A stretch of 64,000 nucleotides of DNA from an uncultured Pseudoalteromonas sp. (GCA_947493455.1 CANLRB010000001.1:558001-622000), one strand, 5' to 3'. Shown: positions 17,513 to 26,699, counted from the first letter of the stretch. Notes: generated by a model from the sequence alone, not told the origin. Numbers and translations are program-made.

Positions 17513-18373
17513 TTAATAGTAGTCAAATTCCACATTTATCTCGGGGCATATCATCTGCGTAATAGCACGAGTTATACCTTCTTGATTGGCATGCGCACGC
17601 GATTGCATTACTCTAATCGCGGTTATTTGCTCATAGCCACTACAACCTAAATACAATTGAACCTGATTAAGTGCTGCTTGCAGTGGCGACAAACTCGGAT
17701 TGAACGCCGCATTTTCGATGTAACGCCCGAATACAGTATGGCCATCGTCCAACGTAATTTCACAAGCTGACTGGTTCCCAGTATAAGGTGCATAACTTGC
17801 AAAGCATTGTTCTTCAAGTGTCTCAGCTTTTTTAAGCGTAGACATAAATGGTTGCTCAATATTAAGGTCTGCCGGTCCAAAGCTATTTGGTAGATAATCG
17901 CTAAAATTCGTCAACTGCGCATTTAAAAATATTTTAGGTTGTAACTGCGTTGGAATTTCATTTATGAATTGACGACAAAACCCACATGGCGCTTCGTTGA
18001 TCGCTAAAATATCAATTTTTTTGGCACCGTGCAGCCAAGCGTTATGGATTGCTGATTGTTCCGCATGCACAACAAGGCTGAGTGCCTGCTTGTCAAACTC
18101 GAGATTAGCACCAAAATAAATGCGGCTACCGATATCTGTCTGTTCAAGTGCGATAGCGATCACATGAAAATCGGAAATTGGCGCGATACTAAACTGGTTA
18201 AGCTCATTTATTAGAATATGCACCAATTGCAAGTCAGTTAATTTAAACTGGAGTTTCAATGATTCAAACGCCACCGCTTCAATCATATTTGGTGTATTTT
18301 TTAAAAGTTTTTTTACTTGCTGCAATAGTTCAGCTGTTTGGACTGATGCGTGATTTTCCATTGTTATTATCAT
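17513..18373 (-). CDS. cdd: Cytidine deaminase (two-domain form)
   Basis: Zinc hydrolase converting cytidine and deoxycytidine to uridine and deoxyuridine. 286 residues, the long form with a catalytic N-terminal and a degenerate C-terminal domain, as in E. coli (294). The active site is HAE in LVVHAEQSAIHN plus the zinc cysteines in EAPCGFCRQF. The start is not fixed: ATG at 18373 and ATG at 18361 both lack a strong ribosome-binding site. Convergent with udp, with a shared terminator. Confidence 0.95.
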   Translation of the reverse strand: MIITMENHASVQTAELLQQVKKLLKNTPNMIEAVAFESLKLQFKLTDLQLVHILINELNQFSIAPISDFHVIAIALEQTDIGSRIYFGANLEFDKQALSLVVHAEQSAIHNAWLHGAKKIDILAINEAPCGFCRQFINEIPTQLQPKIFLNAQLTNFSDYLPNSFGPADLNIEQPFMSTLKKAETLEEQCFASYAPYTGNQSACEITLDDGHTVFGRYIENAAFNPSLSPLQAALNQVQLYLGCSGYEQITAIRVMQSRAHANQEGITRAITQMICPEINVEFDYY

Positions 18374-18455
18374 TTATCTATTGGCGTTACATTTTATAAA
18401 AATGGTCCAAAGATGCAACTGTAAACTTATAAAACAAGCGATAATAAACCAAAAA

Positions 18456-18815
18456 TCAAGCTGCGATTAACCACGTTTTAGCTTCTTTAAAACACTCGAA
18501 ATTCTCTGTAGTTAGATTTTTACGATGCGCTTTTTGTAGTAGTAAATTATTAAAGTAACCATCTAAGCCAATTAGTCGCGCTATTTTAAAATCATGTAGT
18601 AACGGTTGAATTCTTTCTACAACATTCACTAACTCACTCGCTGAATACGCAAACTCAAGTTCAGTTACATCAACTAGTAATTTTTTACAATCTCTCTTGT
18701 TGGCATAATTTACGATATTTGTATACGCGTCGACGATATCTTGCGAAGAAGCATTTCCTCGAAGTTTAACTAACGTATATAGCTCAGTGCTGTCGTAACT
18801 AATGGAGATGATCAT
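18456..18815 (-). CDS. STAS/SpoIIAA-like domain protein
   Basis: 119 residues, single domain. The pattern of alternating strands and helices (KKLLVDVTELEF, then IGLDGYFNNLLLQK and a final KTWL) resembles the SpoIIAA-like/STAS fold, whose members regulate or localise partner proteins. There is no signal peptide or membrane segment. It ends 82 bases upstream of cdd in the same direction, without a clear operon link. The family assignment is by pattern only. Confidence 0.6.
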   Translation of the reverse strand: MIISISYDSTELYTLVKLRGNASSQDIVDAYTNIVNYANKRDCKKLLVDVTELEFAYSASELVNVVERIQPLLHDFKIARLIGLDGYFNNLLLQKAHRKNLTTENFECFKEAKTWLIAA

Positions 18816-19253
18816 TCATTTACCTAAAACTTCAATACATAACAATAGCAAACGAATTCAATTCGGTAGGATGCAATTCAGCCGTCATAGAGTTTATCGA
18901 ACCCCTTAGACCTGGAACTTTGCGCGACTACTTTTTCAAATAGCTTGCCAATTAACAACGAATAATAATATCGGCAGCGATACTCAGTGTCAATTAGAGT
19001 TTTAACTTTAAAATCGCTATATCTCATCAAAACTAGAATTCTCATTCTAAGTAACTCTTATTTAAAGCGACTTTTAGCAGCCGTCGGTAAAGCATTGTCG
19101 CTACATAGTAATAAATAACTAATTGGTAGACTAAAAGCTCGATATTTATATGTAAGTGAACAAATAAAGTTGTTAGAGCTGACTCTTAAACTATAATCTT
19201 TGTATTAATAACGATGTTTACATCGTGTTAAATGAATATATTAGGATAGATTA
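18816..19253. other. Intergenic region with a possible gene remnant
   Basis: 438 bases. It holds the short minus-strand frame at 18878-19045 and the AT-rich upstream region of the GGDEF-EAL gene. No RNA gene or repeat was recognised. Confidence 0.45.
18878..19045 (-). pseudogene. Short frame like the C-terminal end of a RatA/Coq10-type protein
   Basis: A 55-codon frame whose end (DTEYRCRYYYSLLIGKLFEK, then KGFDKLYDG) resembles the last strand and C-terminal helix of START-like RatA/Coq10 proteins. The rest of such a domain (about 100 residues) is missing upstream, where a stop occurs. If the likeness is real it is a decayed remnant; it could also be chance. Confidence 0.25.
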
Positions 19254-21224
19254 GTGTCAGGACAACTTACTCGACTCATTAAATTTTGTCTCATTTTATT
19301 TGCGGCGCTGTTGTGTCTCTATTTGATATTTATTTTGTCGTTGACCCAAGGTGCCGCGCTGTCTAATCAAGCACCGGCAAATTCTGGCATAGTGTCAATC
19401 GAAAAGAATCAAGTAAATGCAAATCGTCCAGCATTGTTGTCGGCTTTATTTATGCACCACCATATTGTGAGTGAATCAGGTCGATACTATGTGGTTGTGA
19501 ACGAATTCGACACTACCTATGATGTTGTGCCGTTGCGGGACATGTTTAGCCGTATGTTGTTGTTTTCAAATATCCCATTGATTCTTATAATTATATTAGC
19601 AATTTGCCTACCGATACTTTTTTCACGCATAAACCAACGACGCGTAGATCACTCCATGACAGCCCTAAACCAACAAGCGCAGCGCTTGCTCAACGCGTTT
19701 AATATTGAATTGCCACAAATCGAACATCAGAGCAATATTGCCAAATTAAGTCACGCATTAAACGCAATCAACGAACAGGTTTCTATTTATAAAAGAGAAA
19801 CCGAAACAAATATTTTTCAGGACAAATTAACAGGGCTTGCCGACCGACATGCTTATTTGGCATATCTCGAACAACAACTGACCATAGCCGAACAAGAAAA
19901 CAAAAAACAAGCACTTCTGTTTATTGACCTTGACGGATTTAAACAAGTCAATGATTCATTTGGCCACAGCTTCGGTGATGAGGTATTAATACAAGTAGCG
20001 CAAAGACTCTCTACGGTGGTTCGCAATCATGAATTAAGTAATATCAATACAACTAACCATATAGAACAAAGCCTTTCGCGTTTAGGCGGTGATGAATTTT
20101 CCATTTTTATAGGTAATTTAAACCAAGCATCACGCGCAGTTGAAGTAGCGAAAAATGTATTACAAGAAATCGAGCGTGACTTTGTACTGGGTAATAAAGT
20201 GATTAAAATAGGCGCAAGCATTGGTATAGCGATTTATCCCGACAGCGCATCAAGCCCCTACGCATTGCTGCAAATGGCCGACGTCGCCATGTATCGCGCT
20301 AAAACTGATGGTCGCGGTATATTCAGAGTCTACTCACCTGAAATGGGCAACAAGATGCGGCGCTACCATTATTTACTTGAAGAAATGCGACTCGCGCTTG
20401 GTAGCAATAGTTTCTCACTGTCTTTTCAACCCATTGTCCATGTTGATGATTGTAGTATTGATTATTTCGAAAGCTTAGTACGCTGGCATCATCCAATCGA
20501 AGGGATTATTACACCGGCTGAATTTATTCCCATTGCCGAAGAGTCAAACTTAATTTTAGAACTTGGTGATTGGATTTTGTTTGAAGCCTGCCGACAGATG
20601 TCTGCATGGTATAACGCAGGTATGAACAAAGTAAAAATGTCAGTAAATATTTCAGGAGTGCAATTAAAACATCGTCAATTACATGACTGGGTGATGGAAA
20701 CACTCAGTAAAACTGGGCTCCCGCCGCACGCGTTAATGCTTGAAATTACCGAGTCTTGCTTTATCGAAGCGTCCGAAGAAATTATTCAACAAATCGAGAG
20801 CTTACGGGCAGAAGGTGTTATTATTGCCATTGATGATTTCGGTACCGGCTTTAGTTCTTTGTGTACACTTGCCGAATTACCAGTTGATGTAATTAAGATA
20901 GATAAGCTATTTATTGACCAAGCGAACGAAAATCAAAAATATAATAAAATTTTGACTTCGATTAGCGAACTCGGTAGGCAACTTGGCCTGAAAGTGGTTG
21001 CGGAAGGTGTTGAGTACGCAGAGCAATTCGAATTGGTAAAAAGGCTCGGAATCCAATGCGTTCAAGGATATTTGGTTTCTCGACCTGAAACATCTCGAAA
21101 CGTCGGTACTAAGGTACTTAAAGAAAATTTAAACCACATTGCTGCTACAGGCACTAATGTTTGGTTACCTAAGGTTGATGAATCAACACCAAACAATACT
21201 GTGCCGCTGCGTTCAATAAAGTAG
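19254..21224 (+). CDS. Membrane GGDEF-EAL cyclic-di-GMP enzyme
   Basis: 656 residues from a GTG start after TTAGGA. Two membrane helices (about residues 8-30 and 100-123) enclose a periplasmic loop of some 70 residues that could sense a signal. The GGDEF domain (residues about 180-355) has intact LGGDEFSIF, so cyclase activity is possible. The EAL domain (about 370-620) has ESLVRWHHP in place of EAL, with NISGVQLKH, EITESCF, IDDFGTGFSSL, VIKIDKLF and VAEGVE all present. Phosphodiesterase activity is therefore likely. Net activity cannot be told. The Sel1-repeat gene follows after 22 bases in the same direction and may be co-transcribed. Confidence 0.95.
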   Translation: MSGQLTRLIKFCLILFAALLCLYLIFILSLTQGAALSNQAPANSGIVSIEKNQVNANRPALLSALFMHHHIVSESGRYYVVVNEFDTTYDVVPLRDMFSRMLLFSNIPLILIIILAICLPILFSRINQRRVDHSMTALNQQAQRLLNAFNIELPQIEHQSNIAKLSHALNAINEQVSIYKRETETNIFQDKLTGLADRHAYLAYLEQQLTIAEQENKKQALLFIDLDGFKQVNDSFGHSFGDEVLIQVAQRLSTVVRNHELSNINTTNHIEQSLSRLGGDEFSIFIGNLNQASRAVEVAKNVLQEIERDFVLGNKVIKIGASIGIAIYPDSASSPYALLQMADVAMYRAKTDGRGIFRVYSPEMGNKMRRYHYLLEEMRLALGSNSFSLSFQPIVHVDDCSIDYFESLVRWHHPIEGIITPAEFIPIAEESNLILELGDWILFEACRQMSAWYNAGMNKVKMSVNISGVQLKHRQLHDWVMETLSKTGLPPHALMLEITESCFIEASEEIIQQIESLRAEGVIIAIDDFGTGFSSLCTLAELPVDVIKIDKLFIDQANENQKYNKILTSISELGRQLGLKVVAEGVEYAEQFELVKRLGIQCVQGYLVSRPETSRNVGTKVLKENLNHIAATGTNVWLPKVDESTPNNTVPLRSIK

Positions 21225-21246
21225 ATAGTTAGGATTAAGGTAAGCT

Positions 21247-21972
21247 ATGATTAAAAAACAATTAGTTAAATGTATCCCGCTAGTTTTGGTGTTTGCCAGT
21301 ACTGTTGCTACTGCTGACTTACAAAAAGGCATTGATGCCGCAAATGTCGGTGATTTTGAAACCGCATTATTTGAATTCAATTATTTAGTTAAAAACAACT
21401 ATCCACCTGCGATGTATCAATTAGGTCAGTTATACGAAAATGGAACCGGAGTCGCACGAGATTATAAAAAAGCAGCTGAGCTCTACACTAAAGCCGCTGA
21501 CATGGATGAAGTTGATGCTATGTTTTCGCTCGGAGTGCTTTATCATCACGGTGATGGTGTAACTAAAAACCTCTCGAAAGCGCTAGAACTTTACACACAA
21601 GCTGCCTCTAAAGGACTTGCCGCTGCGCAATTTAATCTTGGTACTATGTACAGTAATGGAGTTGGCGTGACACAAGACTACATAAATGCCAAACAATGGT
21701 ATATGAAAGCCGCAGCGCAAAATTATGCAAGCGCACAATTTAACCTGGCCCTAATGTATGCCGAAGGGCAAGGCGTTGAGAAAAGCGATGAAATGTCATT
21801 TATTTGGAACTCAATTGCAGAGTTTAATGGCTATAAAGACGCTACGCACAGCCGCCGACTTGACGAACGAAAAATGTCACCAAGTCAGGTTGAAAGCGCG
21901 ACTGAAAAAGCAAATGAGATGTACCAAAAAATTCTAGATGGTAAGTTTTATAGCGACGATCGCCGTATATAA
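21247..21972 (+). CDS. Periplasmic Sel1-repeat protein
   Basis: 241 residues with a signal peptide (MIKKQLVKCIPLVLVFAS, cleavage near ATADL). Four Sel1/TPR-like repeats of 36 residues follow, each with the AMYQLGQLYENGTGV-like core (AMFSLGVLYHHGDGV, AQFNLGTMYSNGVGV, AQFNLALMYAEGQGV). The C-terminal 45 residues are hydrophilic. Such proteins act as protein-binding scaffolds in the envelope. The position 22 bases behind a GGDEF-EAL gene suggests a link to cyclic-di-GMP signalling, but this is inference. A terminator follows 22 bases after the stop. Confidence 0.9.
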   Translation: MIKKQLVKCIPLVLVFASTVATADLQKGIDAANVGDFETALFEFNYLVKNNYPPAMYQLGQLYENGTGVARDYKKAAELYTKAADMDEVDAMFSLGVLYHHGDGVTKNLSKALELYTQAASKGLAAAQFNLGTMYSNGVGVTQDYINAKQWYMKAAAQNYASAQFNLALMYAEGQGVEKSDEMSFIWNSIAEFNGYKDATHSRRLDERKMSPSQVESATEKANEMYQKILDGKFYSDDRRI

Positions 21973-21994
21973 CCTAACTATCCACTAAATTAAG

Positions 21995-22032
21995 AGTGTG
22001 TTAGGATGCGCTTTTACCTAGCACACTTTTTT
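21995..22032 (+). terminator. Terminator of the Sel1 gene, touching the FKBP start
   Basis: AGTGTGTTAGG and CCTAGCACACT form an 11-bp stem (one G-T pair) with an 11-base loop and a following T6 run. The T-run ends directly at the ATG at 22033, and the earlier ATG at 22006 lies in the loop. Confidence 0.85.
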
Positions 22033-22506
22033 ATGATCAATTTAATTCTGATTGTCGCAATTATTGTTTTAGTTGCACTTATTATCAAACAAACCATTGC
22101 CAACCAAAAACACGCTAATGAAAATATTGCTCTAGAAAACGAGTTTTTAGAGAAAAATAGAGAACAAGACAGTGTAATTTGTCATGACTCGGGTCTTCAA
22201 TACCAAGTCATCAGTCGCAGTGAAAGTGATATAGCAGTACCTGCCAACGCAAACCTTACAGTGCATTATCATGGTACGTTAATCGATGGAACAGTATTCG
22301 ATAGCTCTGTCGAGCGCAATACTCCGATCACGTTTAAACTATCTCAAGTAATTAAAGGATGGCAGATAGCCATGGTAGAATTACACCAAGGAGACAAAGC
22401 ACGGCTCTATATTCCTCATCACCTAGCCTATGGCAAACGCCGCGTCGGAAAAATTCCACCGGCATCATTACTTATCTTCGAAATCGAAATAATTTCAGTT
22501 AGTTAA
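22033..22506 (+). CDS. Membrane-anchored FKBP-type peptidyl-prolyl isomerase
   Basis: About 157 residues. One N-terminal helix (INLILIVAIIVLVALII) anchors it in the inner membrane. A short charged linker leads to an FKBP domain with the family segments LTVHYHGTLIDGTVFDSS, VIKGWQIAMVELHQGDKARL and IPHHLAYGKR, then IPPASLLIFEIE. It should speed proline isomerisation of envelope proteins. The start is uncertain: ATG 22006 falls within the loop of the preceding terminator, and ATG 22033 comes directly after its T-run without a ribosome-binding site. I prefer 22033. Confidence 0.88.
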   Translation: MINLILIVAIIVLVALIIKQTIANQKHANENIALENEFLEKNREQDSVICHDSGLQYQVISRSESDIAVPANANLTVHYHGTLIDGTVFDSSVERNTPITFKLSQVIKGWQIAMVELHQGDKARLYIPHHLAYGKRRVGKIPPASLLIFEIEIISVS

Positions 22507-22528
22507 ATCACTAAAATTGAATTAATTA

Positions 22529-22584
22529 GTGAAACCAGTGATACCAAATCCATTAACGCAATTGGTATTAAGCGCTGGTTTCAC
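22529..22584. terminator. Long inverted repeat between convergent genes
   Basis: GTGAAACCAG (22529-22538) pairs with CTGGTTTCAC (22575-22584), with an inner ATACCAA/TTGGTAT stem. It lies between the FKBP gene and the convergent small membrane-protein gene and probably terminates one or both. Confidence 0.6.
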
Positions 22585-22592
22585 CGATTTAC

Positions 22593-22859
22593 TTAAGCGG
22601 CTTTCGTTTTAGACTTACCTTTACTTACGTATTTATATAACCCAATCAACGACGCTGCAATCCAAAATAATTCGATAACAAAACTAGCCAAATTGAAGTT
22701 GTAACAGAGGCTTATCAACAACAAAATAGCACCTGTTAAGTTCATTATGTTGTATTGCACACCGTCTGGTTTTATTTTTTCAAGTTGTAGTAAAAAGAAT
22801 GCTGCGACCACCAAAAACGTGCCCGTCATACCAATTATATCGAATATTAATGAGATCAT
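22593..22859 (-). CDS. Small membrane protein, CBU_0592-like
   Basis: 88 residues with three predicted membrane helices (about 5-24, 39-54 and 57-76) and a basic tail (SKGKSKTKAA). The spacing and the YNIMNLTGAILLLISL segment match small bacterial membrane proteins of the CBU_0592 type, whose function is unknown. GGAG lies 7-8 bases before ATG. Confidence 0.7.
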   Translation of the reverse strand: MISLIFDIIGMTGTFLVVAAFFLLQLEKIKPDGVQYNIMNLTGAILLLISLCYNFNLASFVIELFWIAASLIGLYKYVSKGKSKTKAA

Positions 22860-23035
22860 ATTGTGACTCCAAGCTAGATTTCGCCCAAAGTTGCTGGCCC
22901 GATCCGTGGGAAGGGCGATTCTCGTCCATGAAACAGCTTGTAGTTGAGGTTCCCCTCAGCGGCAAAATATTTTACACGGTTCGCGCACAAACTCAAGCCT
23001 GTAAATTCGAGTTAAGTACGCACTACGTAAACAGG

Positions 23036-23287
23036 CTATTTAATTCGTGCTTTACCGCTAATTATTTTATAAGCAGGAGCGCCTCTAATTATGGTTTCTC
23101 TGGCGAAACATTGTTCACACGCTGGGCAATGGCACGGTTTTACGCAATAATCTATGCTAATACGCTCTATAAAGCATTTGACAAGTGATCCTTTACCACC
23201 TTTATGGTACTTAAAAAGACGCGAGCCGCAGGACGCGCAAACGATTTTAACGACTTGCTGAGGTAACTTTTTATTCGGTTTAGCCAC
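23036..23287 (-). CDS. Small Cys-rich, zinc-ribbon-like protein
   Basis: 83 basic residues with Cys pairs CASCGSRLFKYHKGGKG and, further on, CHCPACEQCFAR. Together these could bind one or two zinc ions. Motifs of the CGSRLFKYHKGGKGSL kind occur in small conserved proteins of marine gammaproteobacteria. It ends upstream of the small membrane-protein gene and starts 12 bases after the regA stop on the same strand, so it may be co-transcribed with regBA. Function unknown. Confidence 0.65.
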   Translation of the reverse strand: MAKPNKKLPQQVVKIVCASCGSRLFKYHKGGKGSLVKCFIERISIDYCVKPCHCPACEQCFARETIIRGAPAYKIISGKARIK

Positions 23288-23299
23288 TATCGCCTCAAG

Positions 23300-23821
23300 T
23301 CAGTTTAACGCTGGTTTTTTTTGCAGCTTGCGCTGTAATGTTCTCCGATGCATGCCTAATTGTCTTGCCGTCGCCGATACGTTGCCATCGTTTGCATTGA
23401 GTACTTGATGAATATGTTCCCATTCAAGCCTATCGGGTGACATTGGCTGAAAGTCTTCAATGCCATCGTGCCCCTGTTCACCGGTCAGTGCATGAATAAG
23501 CGTTTTGGTATCAACAGGTTTAGTTAAGTAATCATCTGCGCCCATTTGAATTGCTTTCACTGCGGTTGCAATACTTGCAAAACCGGTTAATAAAATGATT
23601 CTTGTCTTTGGTAAACTGGCTCGTAGTGGACGGATCAAATCTAACCCAGTGCCTGAGTCTAGGTTCATGTCCAAAATAATGAAATTTGGTTTAGACTGCA
23701 TTGCATGCAGCAATACTTTGTCGTAATCATTGCATATTTCACAGCAAAACTGATGTTTGTCTAAACGGCGTTTAAGCGTTTGGCTAAATACGACGTCGTC
23801 TTCGATAATCAATAATTTCAC
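23300..23821 (-). CDS. regA: Response regulator, RegA/PrrA/ActR family
   Basis: 173 residues: a receiver domain (residues 1-115) and a Fis-type DNA-binding helix-turn-helix. The phospho-acceptor is Asp51 in IILDMNLD, with the acidic pocket IIEDD at the start and the Lys in YLTKPVD. The recognition part (GNVSATARQLGMHRRTLQRK) is nearly the conserved RegA/PrrA/ActR motif. These regulators control respiration and other redox-linked genes. Its ATG overlaps the stop of regB by 4 bases, so the pair is translationally coupled. Confidence 0.93.
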   Translation of the reverse strand: MKLLIIEDDVVFSQTLKRRLDKHQFCCEICNDYDKVLLHAMQSKPNFIILDMNLDSGTGLDLIRPLRASLPKTRIILLTGFASIATAVKAIQMGADDYLTKPVDTKTLIHALTGEQGHDGIEDFQPMSPDRLEWEHIHQVLNANDGNVSATARQLGMHRRTLQRKLQKKPALN

Positions 23822-25071
23822 GTTACTAGCTCCAATTCAACAGTTGCGACAACTCCACCGAACTTTGTGTGATTCAATTTTAATCGTCCACCTAGACGCT
23901 CAATTGTGGCATTTGACAATAAGGTCGCAATACCAAGCCCTTGGTCGCTTTCAAGTATTTTTTGGCCAAGGCATTTTTGCTTTTCATATTCTATACCGTC
24001 ACCCAAGTCTGTAATCGATATTTTAACTTTTCCTTTCTCTTTTACCGCACCAATAACAATTCGATTTTGTTTATTACGACGGTTCGCATTGACTGCGTTC
24101 TCGAGCAAATTAAATATCGCAGGCAACAGCAATACGTCACTTTTAAGATACTCATTATCAATATTATTTAATTCTGATGTAATGCTCTGATCCGGAAATT
24201 CAAGTTTAGCAAACTGCTCAACTTGCATTACTAAGCCTGCAACACTCTGATCAAATGTCTTGTTTTCTCTTACTTTTTCTGAATATTCGCGAAATCTATT
24301 TAATTGGTGTTTGCATTGCCCGAGTGGCTTCGACATTAAAGTGACGAGTTCATGATTATCAAGTTCTTCTTCGAGTTCCTCAATCAACATAGCGAGCGTT
24401 GCAAGGGGTGTTGCCATTTGATGTGTCACTTGCGCCGCTGCCGCGCCTAACGCAATTAGTTGCTCTGCTCTCAATTGCCGTTCACGATGCTTTGCTATCA
24501 CTTTTTGTCGCGACGTTATCGCATTCATCAAGGTGCCGACGATAAAAGTAACCACACATACCGACAATAAAAAGTTAATCCACATAGCAATAAAATGTTC
24601 ATGCATATTTAAGTGATGCATAACATGCATTGGCATCCCATAAATCATATAGCTATAGCCGCCTATTGCACACAAAGAACATAAAACTACATAGCGAAAT
24701 GGCAAACTAACCGCCGCAATTACTATTGGAATCAACAATAACGACACAAACGCATTGGTCGCTCCCCCTGTCAGCATCAATAACGAAGTCAAGAAGACAA
24801 TATCAGCGAGAATCTGTATTAGAATCGCCGTATGGCTAGCATCAAATTTACGAAAGTAAATTATACAACCAAGCTGAAATAAAACTTCACTGGCAATGAC
24901 TAAAGACAAGGTGTTCGTCTCATCAAACGAATACATTAGCCCATAGCCAATTATCAAAACCAGCTGAACAAGGATAGATGCATTCCTAAGCCATAGTAAG
25001 CGACCGATGGCGTTATTTGAAGAAAGGTGAAATAAATCAGCGATCGAGCTATGTTTAATCTTATCTTTCAT
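23818..25071 (-). CDS. regB: Redox sensor histidine kinase, RegB/PrrB family
   Basis: 417-residue inner-membrane kinase. Six hydrophobic helices (about residues 25-190) lead to the kinase core with the phospho-acceptor His217 in [18 protein letters not shown]. The Cys in [15 protein letters not shown] matches the redox-active Cys of RegB. ATP-binding motifs [15 protein letters not shown] and GLGIATLL are present. The quinone-linked motif of RegB (GGxxNPF) reads GGATNAF here, and the usual H-E of the H-box is H-Q, so sensing may differ. First gene of the regBA unit and divergent from the FabH-like gene. Confidence 0.93.
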   Translation of the reverse strand: MKDKIKHSSIADLFHLSSNNAIGRLLWLRNASILVQLVLIIGYGLMYSFDETNTLSLVIASEVLFQLGCIIYFRKFDASHTAILIQILADIVFLTSLLMLTGGATNAFVSLLLIPIVIAAVSLPFRYVVLCSLCAIGGYSYMIYGMPMHVMHHLNMHEHFIAMWINFLLSVCVVTFIVGTLMNAITSRQKVIAKHRERQLRAEQLIALGAAAAQVTHQMATPLATLAMLIEELEEELDNHELVTLMSKPLGQCKHQLNRFREYSEKVRENKTFDQSVAGLVMQVEQFAKLEFPDQSITSELNNIDNEYLKSDVLLLPAIFNLLENAVNANRRNKQNRIVIGAVKEKGKVKISITDLGDGIEYEKQKCLGQKILESDQGLGIATLLSNATIERLGGRLKLNHTKFGGVVATVELELVT

Positions 25072-25104
25072 ATTTTTACTAATTTATAAGACAAGTGGTC
25101 GGCG

Positions 25105-25121
25105 TTCTGGTATAACCAGTT
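25105..25121. promoter_or_regulatory. FadR-like operator upstream of the FabH-like gene
   Basis: TTCTGGTATAACCAGTT carries the palindrome CTGGT-N3-ACCAG with the exact FadR half-site spacing. It lies between regB and the FabH-like gene, just upstream of a possible -10 (GATAAT at 25124-25129). Confidence 0.45.
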
Positions 25122-25192
25122 ACGATAATAAAGTACTCATGATAACGCAAAGTGACTACTTGAACCACATCATTGAAGCACAGGTATTAATA

Positions 25193-26260
25193 ATGTTTTA
25201 CGCAAACATAACAGGTTGGGGTAAATGTTTACCTCCAGCGCGTTTAACCAATCACGATATAAGCCAGGTTGTCGATACAAGCGATGACTGGATAACAACA
25301 CGAACAGGCATTAGAGAGCGTCGCATTAGCCACGTGAGTACTGATATGCTTGCAAGCACCGCAGCAATGAATGCGTTAGATTGCGCAGGACTCGACGCTA
25401 AAGATATCGACTTAGTATTACTTGCAACCTGTTCACCTTCGACACTCGTCGCGAACACCGCCTCACAAGTACAACAAACTATCGGTGCAAAAAATGCGGC
25501 GGCTTGCGATGTCAATGCGGCATGTTCTGGCTTTCTATACGCCCTGCAAAATGCAACTGCGCAAATCCGGACAGGCATGATTAAACGCGCGGTCGTTATT
25601 GGCGCTGAACGTATGACTTGGTATGTTAACTGGCAACGCAGAGACAGCGCAGTGTTATTTGGCGATGGCGCCGGTGCGGTCGTGCTCGAAGCGAGCGATG
25701 AGCCAAGCGGATTACTCGCAACCAAAACGGGCTGCGATAGCGAAGACCGAGATATACTACACATTCGAAACTTTGGTACCAACGTCGACAAATACAATGC
25801 GCCTGTTGGCCCATCAGACATACTATTTGAAGGTCGAGAAGTCTTTAAGCGCGCGGTAAATGGTATGACTGGTGCGTGTGACGATGTGTTAGCCCAAGCA
25901 CAATTAAAACTAGAAGACATAAACGTGCTTATTCCGCATCAAGCAAATTTGCGAATTATTCAGGCTATTCAAAGTAAGTTAAAACTGCCAGACGATGCCG
26001 TGATGGTAAACATTGAAAATTACGGCAATACATCGGCCGCCACAATACCGATTGCACTATGTGAAGCACTCGAACAGGGCTTAATAAAGCCAAAAGCAAA
26101 CATTATGTCTGCAGCGTTTGGTGCGGGACTCACATGGGCGGCGAGCTATATAAAATGGGGAAGTCGTGTTACGCCAATTATACAACCCAGCCATCAGCTT
26201 ACGCCGAGCGACAAAAGCGGGCTCGAATTAATCACAAATGCGAGTAAACACTGCATCTAA
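25193..26260 (+). CDS. 3-oxoacyl-ACP synthase III (FabH-like)
   Basis: 355 residues from ATG 25193; an in-frame ATG at 25139 would add 18 residues that the family lacks. It starts [20 protein letters not shown]. The catalytic triad is Cys111 ([11 protein letters not shown]), His249 (IPHQANLRI) and Asn279 (ENYGNTSAA), at nearly the E. coli FabH positions 112, 244 and 274. [10 protein letters not shown] is also present. It condenses an acyl-CoA with malonyl-ACP to start fatty-acid or related chains. It lies alone rather than with plsX, fabD and fabG, so it may be a second paralogue. A FadR-like site lies upstream and a hairpin follows. Confidence 0.93.
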   Translation: MFYANITGWGKCLPPARLTNHDISQVVDTSDDWITTRTGIRERRISHVSTDMLASTAAMNALDCAGLDAKDIDLVLLATCSPSTLVANTASQVQQTIGAKNAAACDVNAACSGFLYALQNATAQIRTGMIKRAVVIGAERMTWYVNWQRRDSAVLFGDGAGAVVLEASDEPSGLLATKTGCDSEDRDILHIRNFGTNVDKYNAPVGPSDILFEGREVFKRAVNGMTGACDDVLAQAQLKLEDINVLIPHQANLRIIQAIQSKLKLPDDAVMVNIENYGNTSAATIPIALCEALEQGLIKPKANIMSAAFGAGLTWAASYIKWGSRVTPIIQPSHQLTPSDKSGLELITNASKHCI

Positions 26261-26266
26261 TAAATC

Positions 26267-26296
26267 TTTTTGATGTGCATGGAAGCACATCAAAAA
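26267..26296. terminator. Hairpin after the FabH-like gene
   Basis: A 12-bp perfect stem (TTTTTGATGTGC with GCACATCAAAAA) and a 6-base loop. The T-run is on the 5' arm in the gene direction, so it may be a stability hairpin rather than a true terminator. Confidence 0.5.
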
Positions 26297-26387
26297 TTTG
26301 CAAAAAAACCAATTTACTACAACACTTATCCATAGCACTCCCTATACCGTATTTTATGCAACTTAGTTCGCTTAAAGGAGCTTGGAT

Positions 26388-26699
26388 ATGTTTGGACACG
26401 ACGAACGACGGCGCTCTCAGCGCCTCGATATGGAACACGAGCTAGTGAGTATTTCTTGGATCGATCAATATGATGAAAGCGTGACACGAGATGTCATGTG
26501 TGTTGATGTATCGAGTCGAGGGATCCGCGTAGAGATGACTCATCCACTCGATGAAAACCAAGAAGTTTCGATAACGTTTAAACCAAACCAAGCAAATCAT
26601 GTATGCAAAACAGGGTTAGTTGTGCGTTGTACCCAGCAATCTAATGGCTGGTATGAGATTGCGTTGCAACTCGAACAAATGAATAAGGACACACTATGA
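26388..26699 (+). CDS. PilZ-domain protein (cyclic-di-GMP receptor type)
   Basis: 103 residues from ATG 26388, 7 bases after AAAGGAG; the TTG at 26382 is too close to that site. A single PilZ domain with both ligand-binding motifs: the Arg motif ERRRSQRLDM and the DVSSRGI motif. It should therefore bind cyclic-di-GMP. Its stop overlaps the start of the ParA gene (ATGA), so the two are translationally coupled. A functional link between cyclic-di-GMP and ParA-based positioning is suggested by this coupling. Confidence 0.9.
   Translation: MFGHDERRRSQRLDMEHELVSISWIDQYDESVTRDVMCVDVSSRGIRVEMTHPLDENQEVSITFKPNQANHVCKTGLVVRCTQQSNGWYEIALQLEQMNKDTL

Noticed and set aside
22799-23188. Plus-strand open frame of 129 codons between the small membrane protein and regA
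   Set aside because: It overlaps two better-supported minus-strand genes, has no ribosome-binding site and no recognisable family pattern.
25252-25920. 222-codon minus-strand frame opposite the FabH-like gene
   Set aside because: Antisense shadow; the plus strand has all catalytic residues.
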